NCBI GenBank assembly: GCA_030340625.1
Contig: JAOPHQ010002843.1
Location: 600,001 to 664,000 of the forward strand
Direction: 5' to 3'
DNA: 64,000 nt
From: Merluccius polli
Taxonomy: Eukaryota > Chordata > Actinopteri > Gadiformes > Merlucciidae
Shown: piece by piece, positions 54,040 to 64,000 of the stretch
Layout: each line of letters starts with the position of its first letter
Position numbering within the stretch: the stretch's first letter is position 1
Made by a program: the position numbers and the translations under genes
Notes under the pieces: model-generated
What the model was told of the DNA's origin: nothing
Seen by the model: the letters and a program-made list of their open reading frames with translations, nothing else
Databases searched by the model: none

Positions 54040-55825
54040 AGGCACCTCAGGGTGGGAGATGGTCATCAAGTACTAGTGAAACATTATTTGTTAAATGCTG
54101 ATTTGGTCAATGGTTCCCAAGTGGTGGCTTAGCATTTCTGTTGTATTTTTGCATCACCTTCCGACCTTCAGAGAACATGGAGATGGTACATGGTTAAGAT
54201 GATTGAATTATGGTGTCTGAGGTCTGCTTTCCCAGACCTCAACCCTTGTAAACATCAACTAGGGCCATCGCCAACCTGCTTGCTCATATTCTACTCACAA
54301 ATGGTCATCAGAGCTAACACTCTCATGGTCTACATCGCTAGAAGGTGAAAGGGCATGAGAGATGGAGGGATGTAAAGTAAGAAGACATGGCTATATTTGT
54401 TGTTATTTTTGCAAATCACTTGACGAGAAAGTGTCAATACACTGAATTTGTGTGGCATTATCTCAGTAGGTGAGATGTGCTAAGCATTTGTAATTGGTTG
54501 CATCACAAGTTCTACCTTGGAGGAAGCTCAACTAATTTCTCACATGAACTGTTTGGAAACATGGCAGAAATCAAGAATGCCTCAAAATCATGTCACTAAA
54601 TATGCAGTTTTTTCTTTTTCACGTCTTTGATGCTACGTAATGTCTAATAAATAATCTGCAGCATTTCAGTAATTGAAACCCAACCAATTTCAAAAGTGCA
54701 CTAAGCGTTGGTTATAAGTTATAGTAACCAAACTCTGCAGGAATTCTATCAAAAAACCACAAGCTGCCTTACAATAACTATGTTTTACATACATAGTTTG
54801 TAAAACAATGTGCTTACAGCCAGGTCTTCACAGATCACATCCATATGTTTTGAGGCCTCTGAGCTGTTCTACCCACTGTTCTTATGCATGTTGTTGCTGT
54901 ACCTGTTCCGTCTTTGAAACCGTATTCATTGTCTCTCACTGTCCTGTATGCTATTAGCGCTACTACTGGCATTTTGATTGGTCAAATGTCATTGTTGCAT
55001 GTGTGTCTAAACCACACTTTAGTTGGGTATTTACATTATTTCACCAAGGGGTTTTTTCAGGAATACCAGAGCAAATGTCAAATTGTATTGGGTGAAAAAA
55101 TGATCAATGTGCCTGGTTAGATGAATCCTAAAATGTAATGTTTTACCTGAGCCTTTCGCCAAGTGTAATACGTTCACAGCTGTCTTTTATTTTCACTCTT
55201 TAGCTCTCTTTGCTAAAGCAAAAATACCAACCAAGTTACACTTCTATCCTGTATGCCTTTTCCTTCTGTCTCCCTATCGGCTGTTGGCTAAACGTATACA
55301 TGCATGAACTAAAAGGGACTGTTTGTTGCTTACTATGTTTGTATCTTTGTGAGTAATATTAATTTTAAACTTGAACAAACGGGAAGAGAGACCTTATTTG
55401 GTTATAGTCAACAGTTGTGACAGATGCTCAGAGGCTTTAGGTTTTTCCTGTTTTGTGAGGTTATTGAAGTCTATTGGGCCTATGTTTGATAATCCTGTTA
55501 TTGACATCTGAAGAGGGAAAAACTAAGTACCACAAGTGTCATGAACACTGTATGGTGGATAAGTGCATGCTTTAATGTTTCATGTAATTTTCAAAAGGCT
55601 TACCTTTTCATTCATGTTTCAAATATCAATCGGTAATCAGACCTGGAGTGAGAAAGACTTTCACAGGCCAGTGCCTTTTTAAAAAGTGGAAGTCTTGAAA
55701 TACAATAAGTTATATCAGCTTTTTTACTGTTTTAGTTTTACTGTTCAAAACTTCCATTTCTGGACCAAAGTCTTTTACCTTCTTTTTTATGCAATAAAAT
55801 GGCCATTTTAGAACCAATATTCAGG
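54040..55825 (+). other. rhbdf2: rhbdf2 3' untranslated region
   Basis: No open frame of note. An internal TAATAAAT at about 54645 could give a shorter form; the main signal is at 55793. Confidence 0.65.
55793..55798 (+). terminator. rhbdf2: Poly(A) signal AATAAA of rhbdf2
   Basis: AATAAA about 1.75 kb after the stop and about 165 bp before the likely 3' end of the convergent aanat. Confidence 0.6.
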
Positions 55826-55959
55826 CCAAGGTTCTGTTTTGAGTCATTTCATTTTTATATGAAATGATTAAAATACTGTAATATGTAATAAACAATTGTC
55901 AAAATAAATGTGAAAACAAAACATGTGTAAAATGTGAACAATTCACCAGAAGGAACATG

Positions 55960-56983
55960 TTTATTCAGTATAAAAGCAAAAATACTTGTATATGTAGATG
56001 TAGATATTCAAAATTCCTGAACAGGCAATAGGAAAAAATTATTTGTCTTGATTCAAGACTTGGAGGCAGAGATGGTGATCGTCTACAGTGGACATGGCAA
56101 CTTAAAGAGATAAGTACTTTACTAATATGTTAATTACAATTCAATGTACCACTGTGGGCCTCTATGATTTACATCTTGTTTTTCAGAAGGTGAGACAAAC
56201 AGTCTTTGCTTCATGTGGAAACCGTGTTTACAGTGCTTGAACAGACATTAGCAGTAAACATGTTTGAGATAATCTGGAGGTGTTTACAACTGTCAAGAGT
56301 CTAAGGAAGGAATTCAATCAGCAACCTTGGAACAGCTCTAATTTCTTCCTTTTATAATACAATGCAAAACATTATTCAAACACCATCAACTTTGTAAAGC
56401 TGCCAAATTGTTGCAAAGGCAAATCATTGTAGATGGAATTTTTTCAGATTTGTATTTTTTTTTATAAAATAAAAATGGGATGATGCTGATTTTACACTTC
56501 AAATATCTACTTTGGCTTATTGCCAAGCATAAAGCTAGTTACATGAATAATATACAGAACAATGAATATTTCACAAATATCATTTTGAAAAATTATTAAT
56601 CTTTACATATAATTCAACATAAAACTTAAATCTCCAGGATTTATATAAAAAAATATATATGAAAATATAGGAAACAAATATGGAAATTAGAAGAGACTAT
56701 CAATCTAAATATTTTATACAAAATGTGTTCTGTGGGGGGGGCTCCAGATTACATTTTCCTATTAACTCGTCATCTTAATTGATAATAAATATTGTTTTGC
56801 AGATCCATTTTAATAAACTGTCAGTGGTGGGTGTCAGTGAATGAGCCAGCGAGTTCTGAGTCTTGAATTTACACACTTTTTAGTACTGACGGACATCTCC
56901 ATGACACTCATACTTTAAAGAAGCCGCTCACTCCTCAGCCTCACCCATGTCCTCCAGCCAAATAAATAACAAAATCACCTCAC
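55960..56983 (-). other. aanat: aanat 3' untranslated region (estimated)
   Basis: AT-rich with no open frame. A reverse-strand AATAAA at 55960-55965 is a possible poly(A) signal. The true end is not visible. Confidence 0.45.
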
Positions 56984-57289
56984 CTAACAGCCGCTGTTCC
57001 GGCGCATGAAGGCGTGTCCCCTGACGGGGAACAACATCTCAGTGAATGTGAGGGGCCCCACTTTGATGTCGCTGGGGCCCTGCACTCTGAAGCCCGACTT
57101 CTGGTAGAAGGGCACCAGGAAGTCCTCACACATGAGCAGGGCGCGGCGCACACAGGGTAGGCAGCGCAGGTACTGCAGGTAGCGCCACAGCAGGATGGAG
57201 CCCTTGCCCTGCTGGCGGAAGCTGCGATGCACCGCTAGCACATGGATGTGCACCGTGGAGCCGTGCGGCTTGTGGAGCTCCAGGGCATC
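56984..57289 (-). CDS. aanat: aanat last coding exon
   Basis: Acceptor tctgtctag (reverse). Residues 83-183: DALELHKPHGSTVHIHVLAV to FMRRNSGC, then TAG. Contains the catalytic histidines and the acetyl-CoA loop. Confidence 0.95.
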   Translation of the reverse strand, partial: DALELHKPHGSTVHIHVLAVHRSFRQQGKGSILLWRYLQYLRCLPCVRRALLMCEDFLVPFYQKSGFRVQGPSDIKVGPLTFTEMLFPVRGHAFMRRNSGC

Positions 57290-59391
57290 CTAGACAGAGA
57301 TGGACATCAGCACTCGAAAGGTATACTTAAAATGCTACCCAAGAAGCAATTACTTTCCTTGTAAATCGCAACCATGTGAAAGCTATAGGAAATAATAAAA
57401 TGTAGGCCTACTTATGCTATTGACTGGCACCATCACATAGGCCTGTGTGTGTGTGTGTTGCAGTTGACATTTCATTTGACATTTAATACACATTGATTGT
57501 TCAGAGTGACAATGCCAGGTGTTTTTATCTCACTTCACATTTCTAAGAAATTATTTAAGCTAATTGTTTATAGGCTATCCATAAAGTGCGCCTTAGCAGC
57601 CAATGCAATGTTTTGGATAAACCTTCGAGTTGATAAACAGAAAATGTGTTACATTTTGTTCACATTTCTGTTATGTTTTATGTTGTACGTTTGTTATGTA
57701 TGGTAAAGGTGCCGTAAAGTAATAGCCATGCATTGCACATGTGTGGATGGGGTAATGACAGCCCTGAACATTGCATTGGAGCAGTTCCAGGGCCCCTCTC
57801 TATACAGGCGATGCCCGCCTCACCACAGTAAGACGCTCCTGGTCCCACAGGGAGCCGATGATGAAGGCCACCAGACGGCCCTCCTCGAACCAGCCCAGGG
57901 ACAGCTCTGGACAGAGGGTGAGGAAGTGACACACCTCGTCCAGGTGCAGGGGGCATTCGCCAGATACCGAGATGAATGCTGGGAGGGAGGGGGGAGCAAG
58001 GGTTGAATCAGTTGTCAGGTCCTTTCAGGAGTTTAAAATGTGGTTAGTCTGATGTGTTTGCTGGGGAAGAGGAAAGTGAATCATGAGGGGTAACAGAAAT
58101 CCTTAAAGGCCTATAGGCTACACTGAATAAGAAAAGGTGACAAGTGATGGAAATATATAGGCGCCTGGCCTACTATTTAAAAAGGCCTATAGACAAACGT
58201 TGAAGTGCGTCTGCCATGCGTGCAGGGTCCAAAATATCGTTTTTTAATCTGCCAGGAAGAATAAAGAATAAACTGGCCAAGGACTTGTTTTAATAGGCCT
58301 ATGTAACCCTGGATCTTTTAATTTAAGTGCATGGGATAGGCCTTTTATTTATTCATCAAAATTATCAAATGACGCCGATAACATTCATTCACAAATCATT
58401 TCACGTTTCAAACAAGATCGACATGGTAGAAAATCCGTGTATCATTCGTTCTTTACATATTCAATTGAGAATCCAAAATCGGAAAATGAAAAAGCAATTT
58501 GTTATTTCCTTATTCGTTTATGAATCTGATACCAAAAAACAAATGACGGTTTGTTTTTCGTACTTTCGATTTTATGCTCTGATCAAAAATAGGAAATTAA
58601 AAAACGGGGCCACGGGCCGAACTTGATTTTGATATTTAATTTCTCCGATTTGTGTGACCAGGAAGTTATTGACTTCTTTGTGTGTTGCACTTGATAAGCT
58701 TGCAGCAAATTCGTCAACAGTTAAGTGTGAAAGAAAGCCTGAAAAAACAGAATCACGCAGTGATTGTAAGTCAATGAATCAGTATTATTTGGAGTAATTT
58801 GGTGTCGACACCATGGCCGCACTGGAACCATACGTTAATTAAAGACTTATTTGAAACTGGCAAGACGCATGCAGAGATTTCCACCATACTGCAGCAGATG
58901 GGCATCCAGCGATGCTCTGAAATGAGTGTTGGAAGATTCTGTGTTCAACACGACCAAAGTGAAAAAGACATGTATCGGACAAAGAGATGGAGAGGGCTGT
59001 GATTGGATCAATATAAGTCAATATAAATATAAGACTTCCTGGTCACACAAATCGGATAAATTAAATATCAAAATCAAGTTCGGCCCGTGGCCCAGTTTTT
59101 TCATTTCCTATTTTTGATCTGACCATAACATCGAAAGTACAAAAAACAAACCGTTATTTGTTTTTTGGTATCAGATTCTTAAACGAATAAGGCAATAACA
59201 AATCGTTTTTTCATTTTCCGATTTTGGATTCTCAATTGAATATAAAAAGAACGAATGATACACGGATTGTAGAAGACATTCATAATGTTCATCATCTCAC
59301 CTTCTCTCTCGATCTCAAACACGCTGGCGGCGTCGTGGGGGCTGAGCGACCTGAACTCGCTGGCCGGGAGCGTGTGGCGCCGCCCCTGCAT
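56984..59391 (-). CDS. aanat: Aralkylamine (serotonin) N-acetyltransferase, AANAT1-like
   Basis: AANAT acetylates serotonin with acetyl-CoA; its day-night level sets the melatonin rhythm in pineal and retina. Three exons (59391-59301, 57978-57824, 57289-56984) join in phase to 183 residues. Seen: PKA/14-3-3 site RRHTLPASEF (4-13), PLHLDEVCHFL, ELSLGWFEEGRLVAFIIGS, the catalytic HIHVLAVH (96-103; the two His correspond to ovine His120/122), acetyl-CoA loop RQQGKG (107-112), MCEDFLVPFYQKSGF, and C-terminal RRNSGC, the second PKA site. Fish have AANAT1 and AANAT2 forms; the C-terminal third looks AANAT1-like. The first in-frame Met is only three residues before RRHTLP, so about 22 N-terminal residues of the human form are missing or lie in an unseen exon. 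It converges with rhbdf2. Confidence 0.94.
57290..57823. other. aanat intron 2, no feature seen
   Basis: Short TG tract near 57444. Nothing else. Confidence 0.6.
57824..57978 (-). CDS. aanat: aanat middle coding exon
   Basis: Residues 31-82: FISVSGECPLHLDEVCHFLT to LWDQERLTV. The acceptor is cctcccag, donor gtgagg. Confidence 0.95.
58432..59268 (+). mobile_element. DNA transposon with about 200-bp inverted ends in aanat intron 1
   Basis: Ends AATCCGTGTATCATTCGTTC and its inverse, extending inward to about 58670 and 59035. GTAGAA duplicated at 58426-58431 and 59269-59274 (6-bp TSD). The centre encodes LIKDLFETGKTHAEISTILQ and RCSEMSVGRFCVQHDQ, a helix-turn-helix seen in integrase-like fish transposons. 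The long ends and 6-bp TSD suggest an IS3EU-like group; this is tentative. Confidence 0.8.
59301..59391 (-). CDS. aanat: aanat first recognised coding exon
   Basis: Encodes MQGRRHTLPASEFRSLSPHD to VFEIERE, donor AAG|gtgaga. The frame is open upstream to a TAG without another ATG. gatgcag just before GGGCGG could instead be an acceptor. Confidence 0.8.
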
Positions 59392-59613
59392 CGTACCGTC
59401 CCCAGCTAGCGTTAACTCACCTCGTTTTTCTGTCTGTTTTTTCTATGTACTCCGAATTTACCCTGAAGTCTTCCTAGAGTCTTCCTATTTGTTGGGTCGA
59501 ATTCGTGTTATTATGGTTTGTATTTTCTGGGTCTTTGTTGACCCCAAGCTAGGTCGGAGGTGGTAGAAATGCGTGGCAAGTGCGGCATCACGGGTATTTG
59601 TACCCTCTGGTGT

Positions 59614-59718
59614 TAATCTGTTGACCATAATCCCGCCAGGCTGTTAATAGGCGGAACAATACACATTGGCGCGTGCCGCGCCTTGGGTCACGTGGAGGGT
59701 TACACCTAACCGCACGTG
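59614..59718 (-). promoter_or_regulatory. aanat: Candidate aanat control region: CRX/OTX-type and paired E-box sites
   Basis: CACGTG at 59689-59694 and 59713-59718 (24 bp apart) and TAATCC at 59628-59633, with TAATC at 59614. They lie 220-330 bp upstream of the aanat ATG. Circadian E-boxes and photoreceptor elements drive fish aanat genes (literature). The function here is inferred. Confidence 0.5.
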
Positions 59719-60565
59719 GGACAGGTTTGCTGTAGTATAAAGAGCAACACAGTACATGCAGGGAGTTTATGGGGGATGAGTGGGTCAGGCACAGGAGGCT
59801 GGGGTTCGTGTCCTGGACCCTGTATTGTTTTTAGACTTCATTTTGAAGTTGTTTTTTTTTATTTGCAGTTTGGTGAGTTTTAGGCAACAGGACCACCTGG
59901 TTAGGCAACACAACTACTACTAGGGTTAGGGTGAGCTACTAAACTAAACCTCTCCCATGTGCTACCAAACCTCGCCTTCATCACCGCCAGACCCGCGGGT
60001 TTTGCACACCATGGTCTTCAAAATAAGATCTCTTGATACAAATAACTGAGTTTATATGTCTGCAGTTTTTAGAGGTGTCCCATACAATCCCGAAAGCAGG
60101 ATCACGAAAGAAAGTCAGGCTTCCGATAATACTATTTTGTTTGCCATAATCTTTAAACTGGTGTGTGAATAGTATGTGACTAAACTCATATATGCTGCTT
60201 TCCACTCTGGGACATTATGAGTTTAGGCTCAGGTTATCCACATCATGTATTTTTCCACGATTTCCAATCTCGAAAAGGGGGTTTGTCCCTTTGCTCTGAA
60301 TGATATAGGCTATTAATCATCTCAAGTGATGGATTTTACAAATGTCTTTATATATCTAGGCCTGTTTGGACCAGTCCTATAAAAAAGGCCTACCTATCCA
60401 GTTTATATTATTTGCCCAACATGTTTATTTCGGATAACTATTCTATTTCGTGTGATAGGCATGATAGGCTTATTTTCAGATATGGATCAATTAACACAGC
60501 AATATGTGTTTTTGATATTGTCTCTTGTTATTGAAGAACCCAAGTCTATAGGCCTTAGACTACTA

Positions 60566-60566
<1 letters not shown>
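59719..60566. other. Intergenic aanat-ube2o, no feature seen
   Basis: AT-rich, no gene. The first third contains TATAA at 59736-59740 on the + strand, of unknown meaning. Confidence 0.5.
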
Positions 60567-60612
<46 letters not shown>

Positions 60613-60681
60613 TATTATATATATTATAAGGACCGAATATTTAAGATGCATCTAAATTACCTGAATACGTTTTTAGTAGGA

Positions 60682-60730
<49 letters not shown>

Positions 60731-60731
60731 G

Positions 60732-60784
<53 letters not shown>

Positions 60785-60805
60785 TACATACATACATACA
60801 TACAT

Positions 60806-60855
<50 letters not shown>

Positions 60856-60857
60856 TA
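60567..60857. repeat. (TTA), (TCTA), (CA), (CATA) and (TG) microsatellite cluster
   Basis: Successive simple repeats. The CA-CATA-TG part (60734-60850) can fold back on itself. Confidence 0.97.
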
Positions 60858-60879
60858 AAACACTGACACCAAGCGGCGA

Positions 60880-61035
60880 GATCGGAGACACCTGAAATTC
60901 AATTGTGGCAAGTGATGCACTGCGCTAGTTACGTTGCGACGCAAGCACGTGCACTTCCCTGGTCACAGGTTTCTCTTTTTTTTGTATCCCCATCCCCTCT
61001 CGCGCTCCAGCATCACTCCCCTGACAACAGCAGCG
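60880..61035 (+). promoter_or_regulatory. ube2o: ube2o promoter and 5'UTR
   Basis: Change from AT-rich to CpG-rich sequence just before the ATG. It holds CACGTG at about 60947 and TTACGTTGCG at about 60929. No TATA box. Start site not determined. Confidence 0.55.
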
Positions 61036-61446
61036 ATGGCGGAGCCCACAGCATCAGATGCGGCGGCGGCGACGACGACAGACGAAGCAGCCTCCCCGAC
61101 CCTTTCTCTCGCGGCGAGTCCAGGCTCGGAGCCGGCGTCCATGGCGCTGTCTCCCAACGCGGACGGCTCACAGCGGCTGCTCTTCTCCCACGACCTGGTC
61201 TCCGGACGGCATCGCGGTTCCGTTCGGTTCGGCCTCGTGCGGCTGATCCACGGAGAAGAGGAGTTGATTTCCGATTCGGACATCGACGACGGCGGCGGAG
61301 GGAGAGGCGGCGGCGGAGGCGGACGGGTCCCGTGCGGCTCGGACACCGAGAGCGCCGTGGACGCCCGGACTCGGCCTCTCGGACGCGGGTTCGTGCGCGT
61401 GGAGTGGTACCCTGAAGGAGGAAAGCAAGACATCCGGGAGACAAAG
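61036..61446 (+). CDS. ube2o: Ubiquitin-conjugating enzyme E2 O, first exon (137 residues)
   Basis: UBE2O is a large hybrid E2/E3 that ubiquitinates orphan and basic proteins, for example ribosomal proteins during red-cell maturation. Only the N-terminal start is in the window: MAEPTASDAAAATT, a low-complexity Ala/Ser/Thr part, then GSQRLLFSHDLVSGRHRGS + VRFGLVRLIHGEEE (conserved region 1), an acidic and polyglycine insert (GGGGRGGGGGG), and RGFVRVEWYPEGGKQDIRET, which matches human RGYVRVQWYPEG. It ends in phase 0 at ACAAAG|gtatcc. The ATG was chosen because it gives MAEP, like human MADP; an upstream in-frame ATG at 60934 is in unconserved sequence. The catalytic UBC domain lies beyond the window. 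Confidence 0.93.
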
Positions 61447-62499
61447 GTATCCCTCCGCTAGCGGCGGTGCTAACTGTTTACACTCGCATGAATCGCCTCC
61501 ATGGGTGACTGCTTGTGTGTGTCGGCTGGCTGGTGTCGTAGAGATGACGGTGTTGCCACTTATTGGGAAATATACTGAACTCGTTTATTCAATATGCCAA
61601 AATGTGCTAACCAGCTAAGTTGGCTAACGGTGCAAGGCAAGGCATGTGTGCTAGCTAGCTACTTAGCTTTCTGCTACAGTACAGCTCTTCTCGGCTGGTG
61701 CAAACATGCTAAATTGGGTTACTCCTCCACCTGCACGCGTCCGTATGTCACCCCAGCTGTACGTTCACACAACATGCATTGAGGGATGACACGCGTTGTA
61801 GTCTATCCTAAGGTTGCATATGAGCTGTTGTCTTGTTCGCAACACTGGACATTTGATTAAAATCTGTAATCTCTCAAATCTCAACTGGGTGTGACTTGGC
61901 CTTTGGCGCATGATCGAGATGTTTGTTTCAGGTTCAGGAAACGCCAATTATCCAGGCTTGACTCGTGTAGTGATGCACATCTGTATGACGGTTGAAAGGG
62001 TACGCACGCAAACTAAACAGGTGTGGCAATAACTGCAGCAAACTATTGTCAGCGTTTCCAATATGTTTGGATATGTTGGAAGATGCAAAATAATACATTT
62101 CATCCATGTCGCTGATGGCCTGCGTGACACCTAAATCCCTTTTATATCTAAATCCAAAATGGTGCCAACTGTACTCAGTCCAGACATCCAGGCCAATATA
62201 TTTATTGACAGTACTTATTATGATCAAATGAAGATATACGTAGGAGGTTCAGGACAATGTTATAATCTCTTCTCTTCAGAAGGTAGCTGTCATAAAACTG
62301 CCCGTTATACCATGGCCCGGGTGAATACTCGATTCTGATTGGCTGGAATGGTGTGAATTATTTTTCGATAACTGCACGACAATTAAGTCAAAGTAACGTA
62401 ACAGCAGCCTCATCGCCGGTCTAAAAATGAATGCGCTAAACTTTAATAACTGTCAACTTGGACCGGACTCGGATGGGACTACGTTTAGAAATCTTCCCT
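61447..62499. other. ube2o: ube2o intron 1, first part
   Basis: CpG-rich at first. 62305-62400 (ccatggcccgggtgaatact, gattctgattggctggaatg) resembles a frequent fish MITE; its ends were not defined. Confidence 0.4.
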
Positions 62500-62945
62500 G
62501 TTGCCATGTCGTTACTAAGATCGTCTCTTTTTACTGAGTAATAAGGTAACGTTGCCATGTCGTTATTAAGATCGTCTCTATTTACTGGAGTAATAAGGTA
62601 ACGTTGCCATGTCGTTACTAAGATCGTCTCTATTTATTGGAGTAATAAGGTAACGTTGCCATGTCGTTACTAAGATCGTCTCTATTTACTGGAGTATTAA
62701 GGTAACGTTGCCATGTCGTTACTAAGGTCGTCTCTATTTACTGGAGTAATAAGGTAACGTTGCCATGTCGTTACTAAGATCGTCTCTATTTACAGGAGTA
62801 ATAAGGTAACGTTGCCATGTCGTTACTAAGATCATCTCTATTTACTAGAGTAATAAGGTAACGTTGCCATGGCGTTACTAAGATCATCTCTATTTACTTG
62901 AGTAATAAGGTAACGTTGCCATGTTACTGGAGTAATAAGGTGACA
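62500..62945. repeat. Minisatellite, 52-bp unit, about 8.7 copies
   Basis: GTTGCCATGTCGTTACTAAG recurs at 62500, 62551, 62603, 62655, 62707, 62759, 62811, 62863 and (shortened) 62915. Confidence 0.97.
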
Positions 62946-63166
62946 TCTGCATTCCATATGAATCTCATGTTAACTGATTGCGTTCCAGGCAGTAGTCAGA
63001 CCCATATATTTCTCCGGTCATTTTCTGTTTGTTTCCAGGAACACAAAACGTAGTGCAAGCTAAAAGTTGTACTTTTGAGACAGCTTTACCCCAAAATATC
63101 AATCAACACCCCTATATGTTTATTGATTCACAAGTGGCCTTGGTATAAGCAGGATAATCCACTCCG

Positions 63167-63232
63167 AGGTGTGCATGTATCGAAAACAAATTCACGACGT
63201 GTAGTGCATTATTTTTCGATACATGCACACCT
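63167..63232. repeat. Hairpin with perfect 20-bp stem
   Basis: AGGTGTGCATGTATCGAAAA (63167-63186) and its exact inverse (63213-63232) around a 26-nt loop, with weaker pairing outside. Probably a MITE end. Confidence 0.9.
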
Positions 63233-63245
63233 GGTCGTGGATTAT

Positions 63246-64000
63246 GCCTTACTTAGCTTGTGATATAGGTCTGGTTTTAACTGTGGAATGACCTTTCAAC
63301 AAAAGACTCAATGCAAGTATTGCAAGTATACCGTCACTATGTTTGAACATCAAACATTGAATCATGCAACTCTTATATTACGAGTATCTCAAGACCCTGT
63401 GGACCTGGGATGTTCTTTAATAAGTCAACAGTACATAAACACAAACTGCTTTGCTGGACAAAGGGCTAGAGCGGCCCACACTCTGCCTCAGCAGAGGGCT
63501 AGGGCGGCCCACACTCAATGGCCCTAGTGAACAAAATCCTTTCCTTTTTTTATCAGAAGCATAGGATAGGACTAGAAACTTATTCATGAGCTTTTTTCTC
63601 CTGACATTGTCTAAATGGGCAAAATGTGTAAAGTTCTGGCCTAATATCCTTTTTATGGATAAGAACAAAGGTTGAATGAAGCTGACGTCTGACAATGAAA
63701 CACATGTTGACATGCCAGAACACCTATTGTGTGTGTCAATACAAGTAGTGAAGTGTCCAGTGCCCCAAAGGCTTCACAGTGTATATTTGTGTCATCACAT
63801 TTTGTTTAGCATTTTTAATAGCCTATTTACTATGTCATGGGCCTGGCAATATGCGATATACAACATAGATAAATCTACATGACATCATACTGTTATATTA
63901 TATTGAGTTATTGAACAACTTAAACTGTCATTAATATTTTTAAACCTTTACTGTGTTAAATTCAAGGGCCTATTTTAATATTATGAAATTGTTTGTCACA
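63246..64000. other. ube2o: ube2o intron 1, nothing seen
   Basis: A small direct repeat agagggctagggcggcccacac-type (63466-63512, two copies, quoted approximately). No coding feature. Confidence 0.5.

Noticed and set aside
60963..61444. Several long frames overlapping ube2o exon 1
   Set aside because: GC-rich sequence lacks stops in all frames; only the frame with SQRLLFSHDLVSG matches a known protein.

Overview
The window is a piece of a teleost fish genome. It has vertebrate split genes with GT-AG introns, many long (TG)n/(CA)n, (TA)n and (TCTA)n microsatellites, and fish-type mobile elements (L2-like LINEs, Tc1, hAT, Harbinger). I could not settle the species.

Four protein-coding genes lie in the order acox1 (+, 3' half only), rhbdf2 (+, complete), aanat (-, three coding exons), ube2o (+, first exon only). 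Human chromosome 17q25 carries the same four genes, which supports the orthology calls. acox1 (coding 1407-9169) ends in the peroxisomal signal SKL. rhbdf2 (iRhom2) runs from a probable CpG-rich promoter and non-coding exon near 10.66-10.84 kb, across a 13.7-kb first intron, through 17 coding exons (24555-54039) that sum to exactly 842 codons including stop. aanat (59391-56984, reverse strand) is the melatonin-rhythm acetyltransferase and converges tail-to-tail on rhbdf2. ube2o starts at 61036 in a CpG-rich exon and continues past the window end.

The introns are a dense, nested graveyard of transposons, many dated by intact target-site duplications (TSDs). There is one apparently intact Tc1-type transposase gene (17009-18043, reverse strand, DD34E). 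There is a Harbinger element (30988-32566) whose transposase relic is split by a hAT MITE (31827-32041). A hAT copy (36412-37246) sits inside another hAT (36077-38234), and a hAT (44014-44847) sits inside a LINE relic. Further hAT insertions lie at 6729-6893, 42165-43322 and 46621-47292. A C-tract cassette containing GTAGGTCCG recurs inside several different hAT elements.

Tandem arrays include a 74-bp, 22-copy array with higher-order structure (33879-35506), two unrelated 52-bp arrays (14851-15103, 62500-62945), and a 23-bp array that repeats the 5' splice site of rhbdf2 exon 6 (39260-39374). TG tracts lie next to several 3' splice sites. No CRISPR, rRNA or convincing tRNA gene was seen. All homology statements come from reading the sequence against remembered family features; no search was run.
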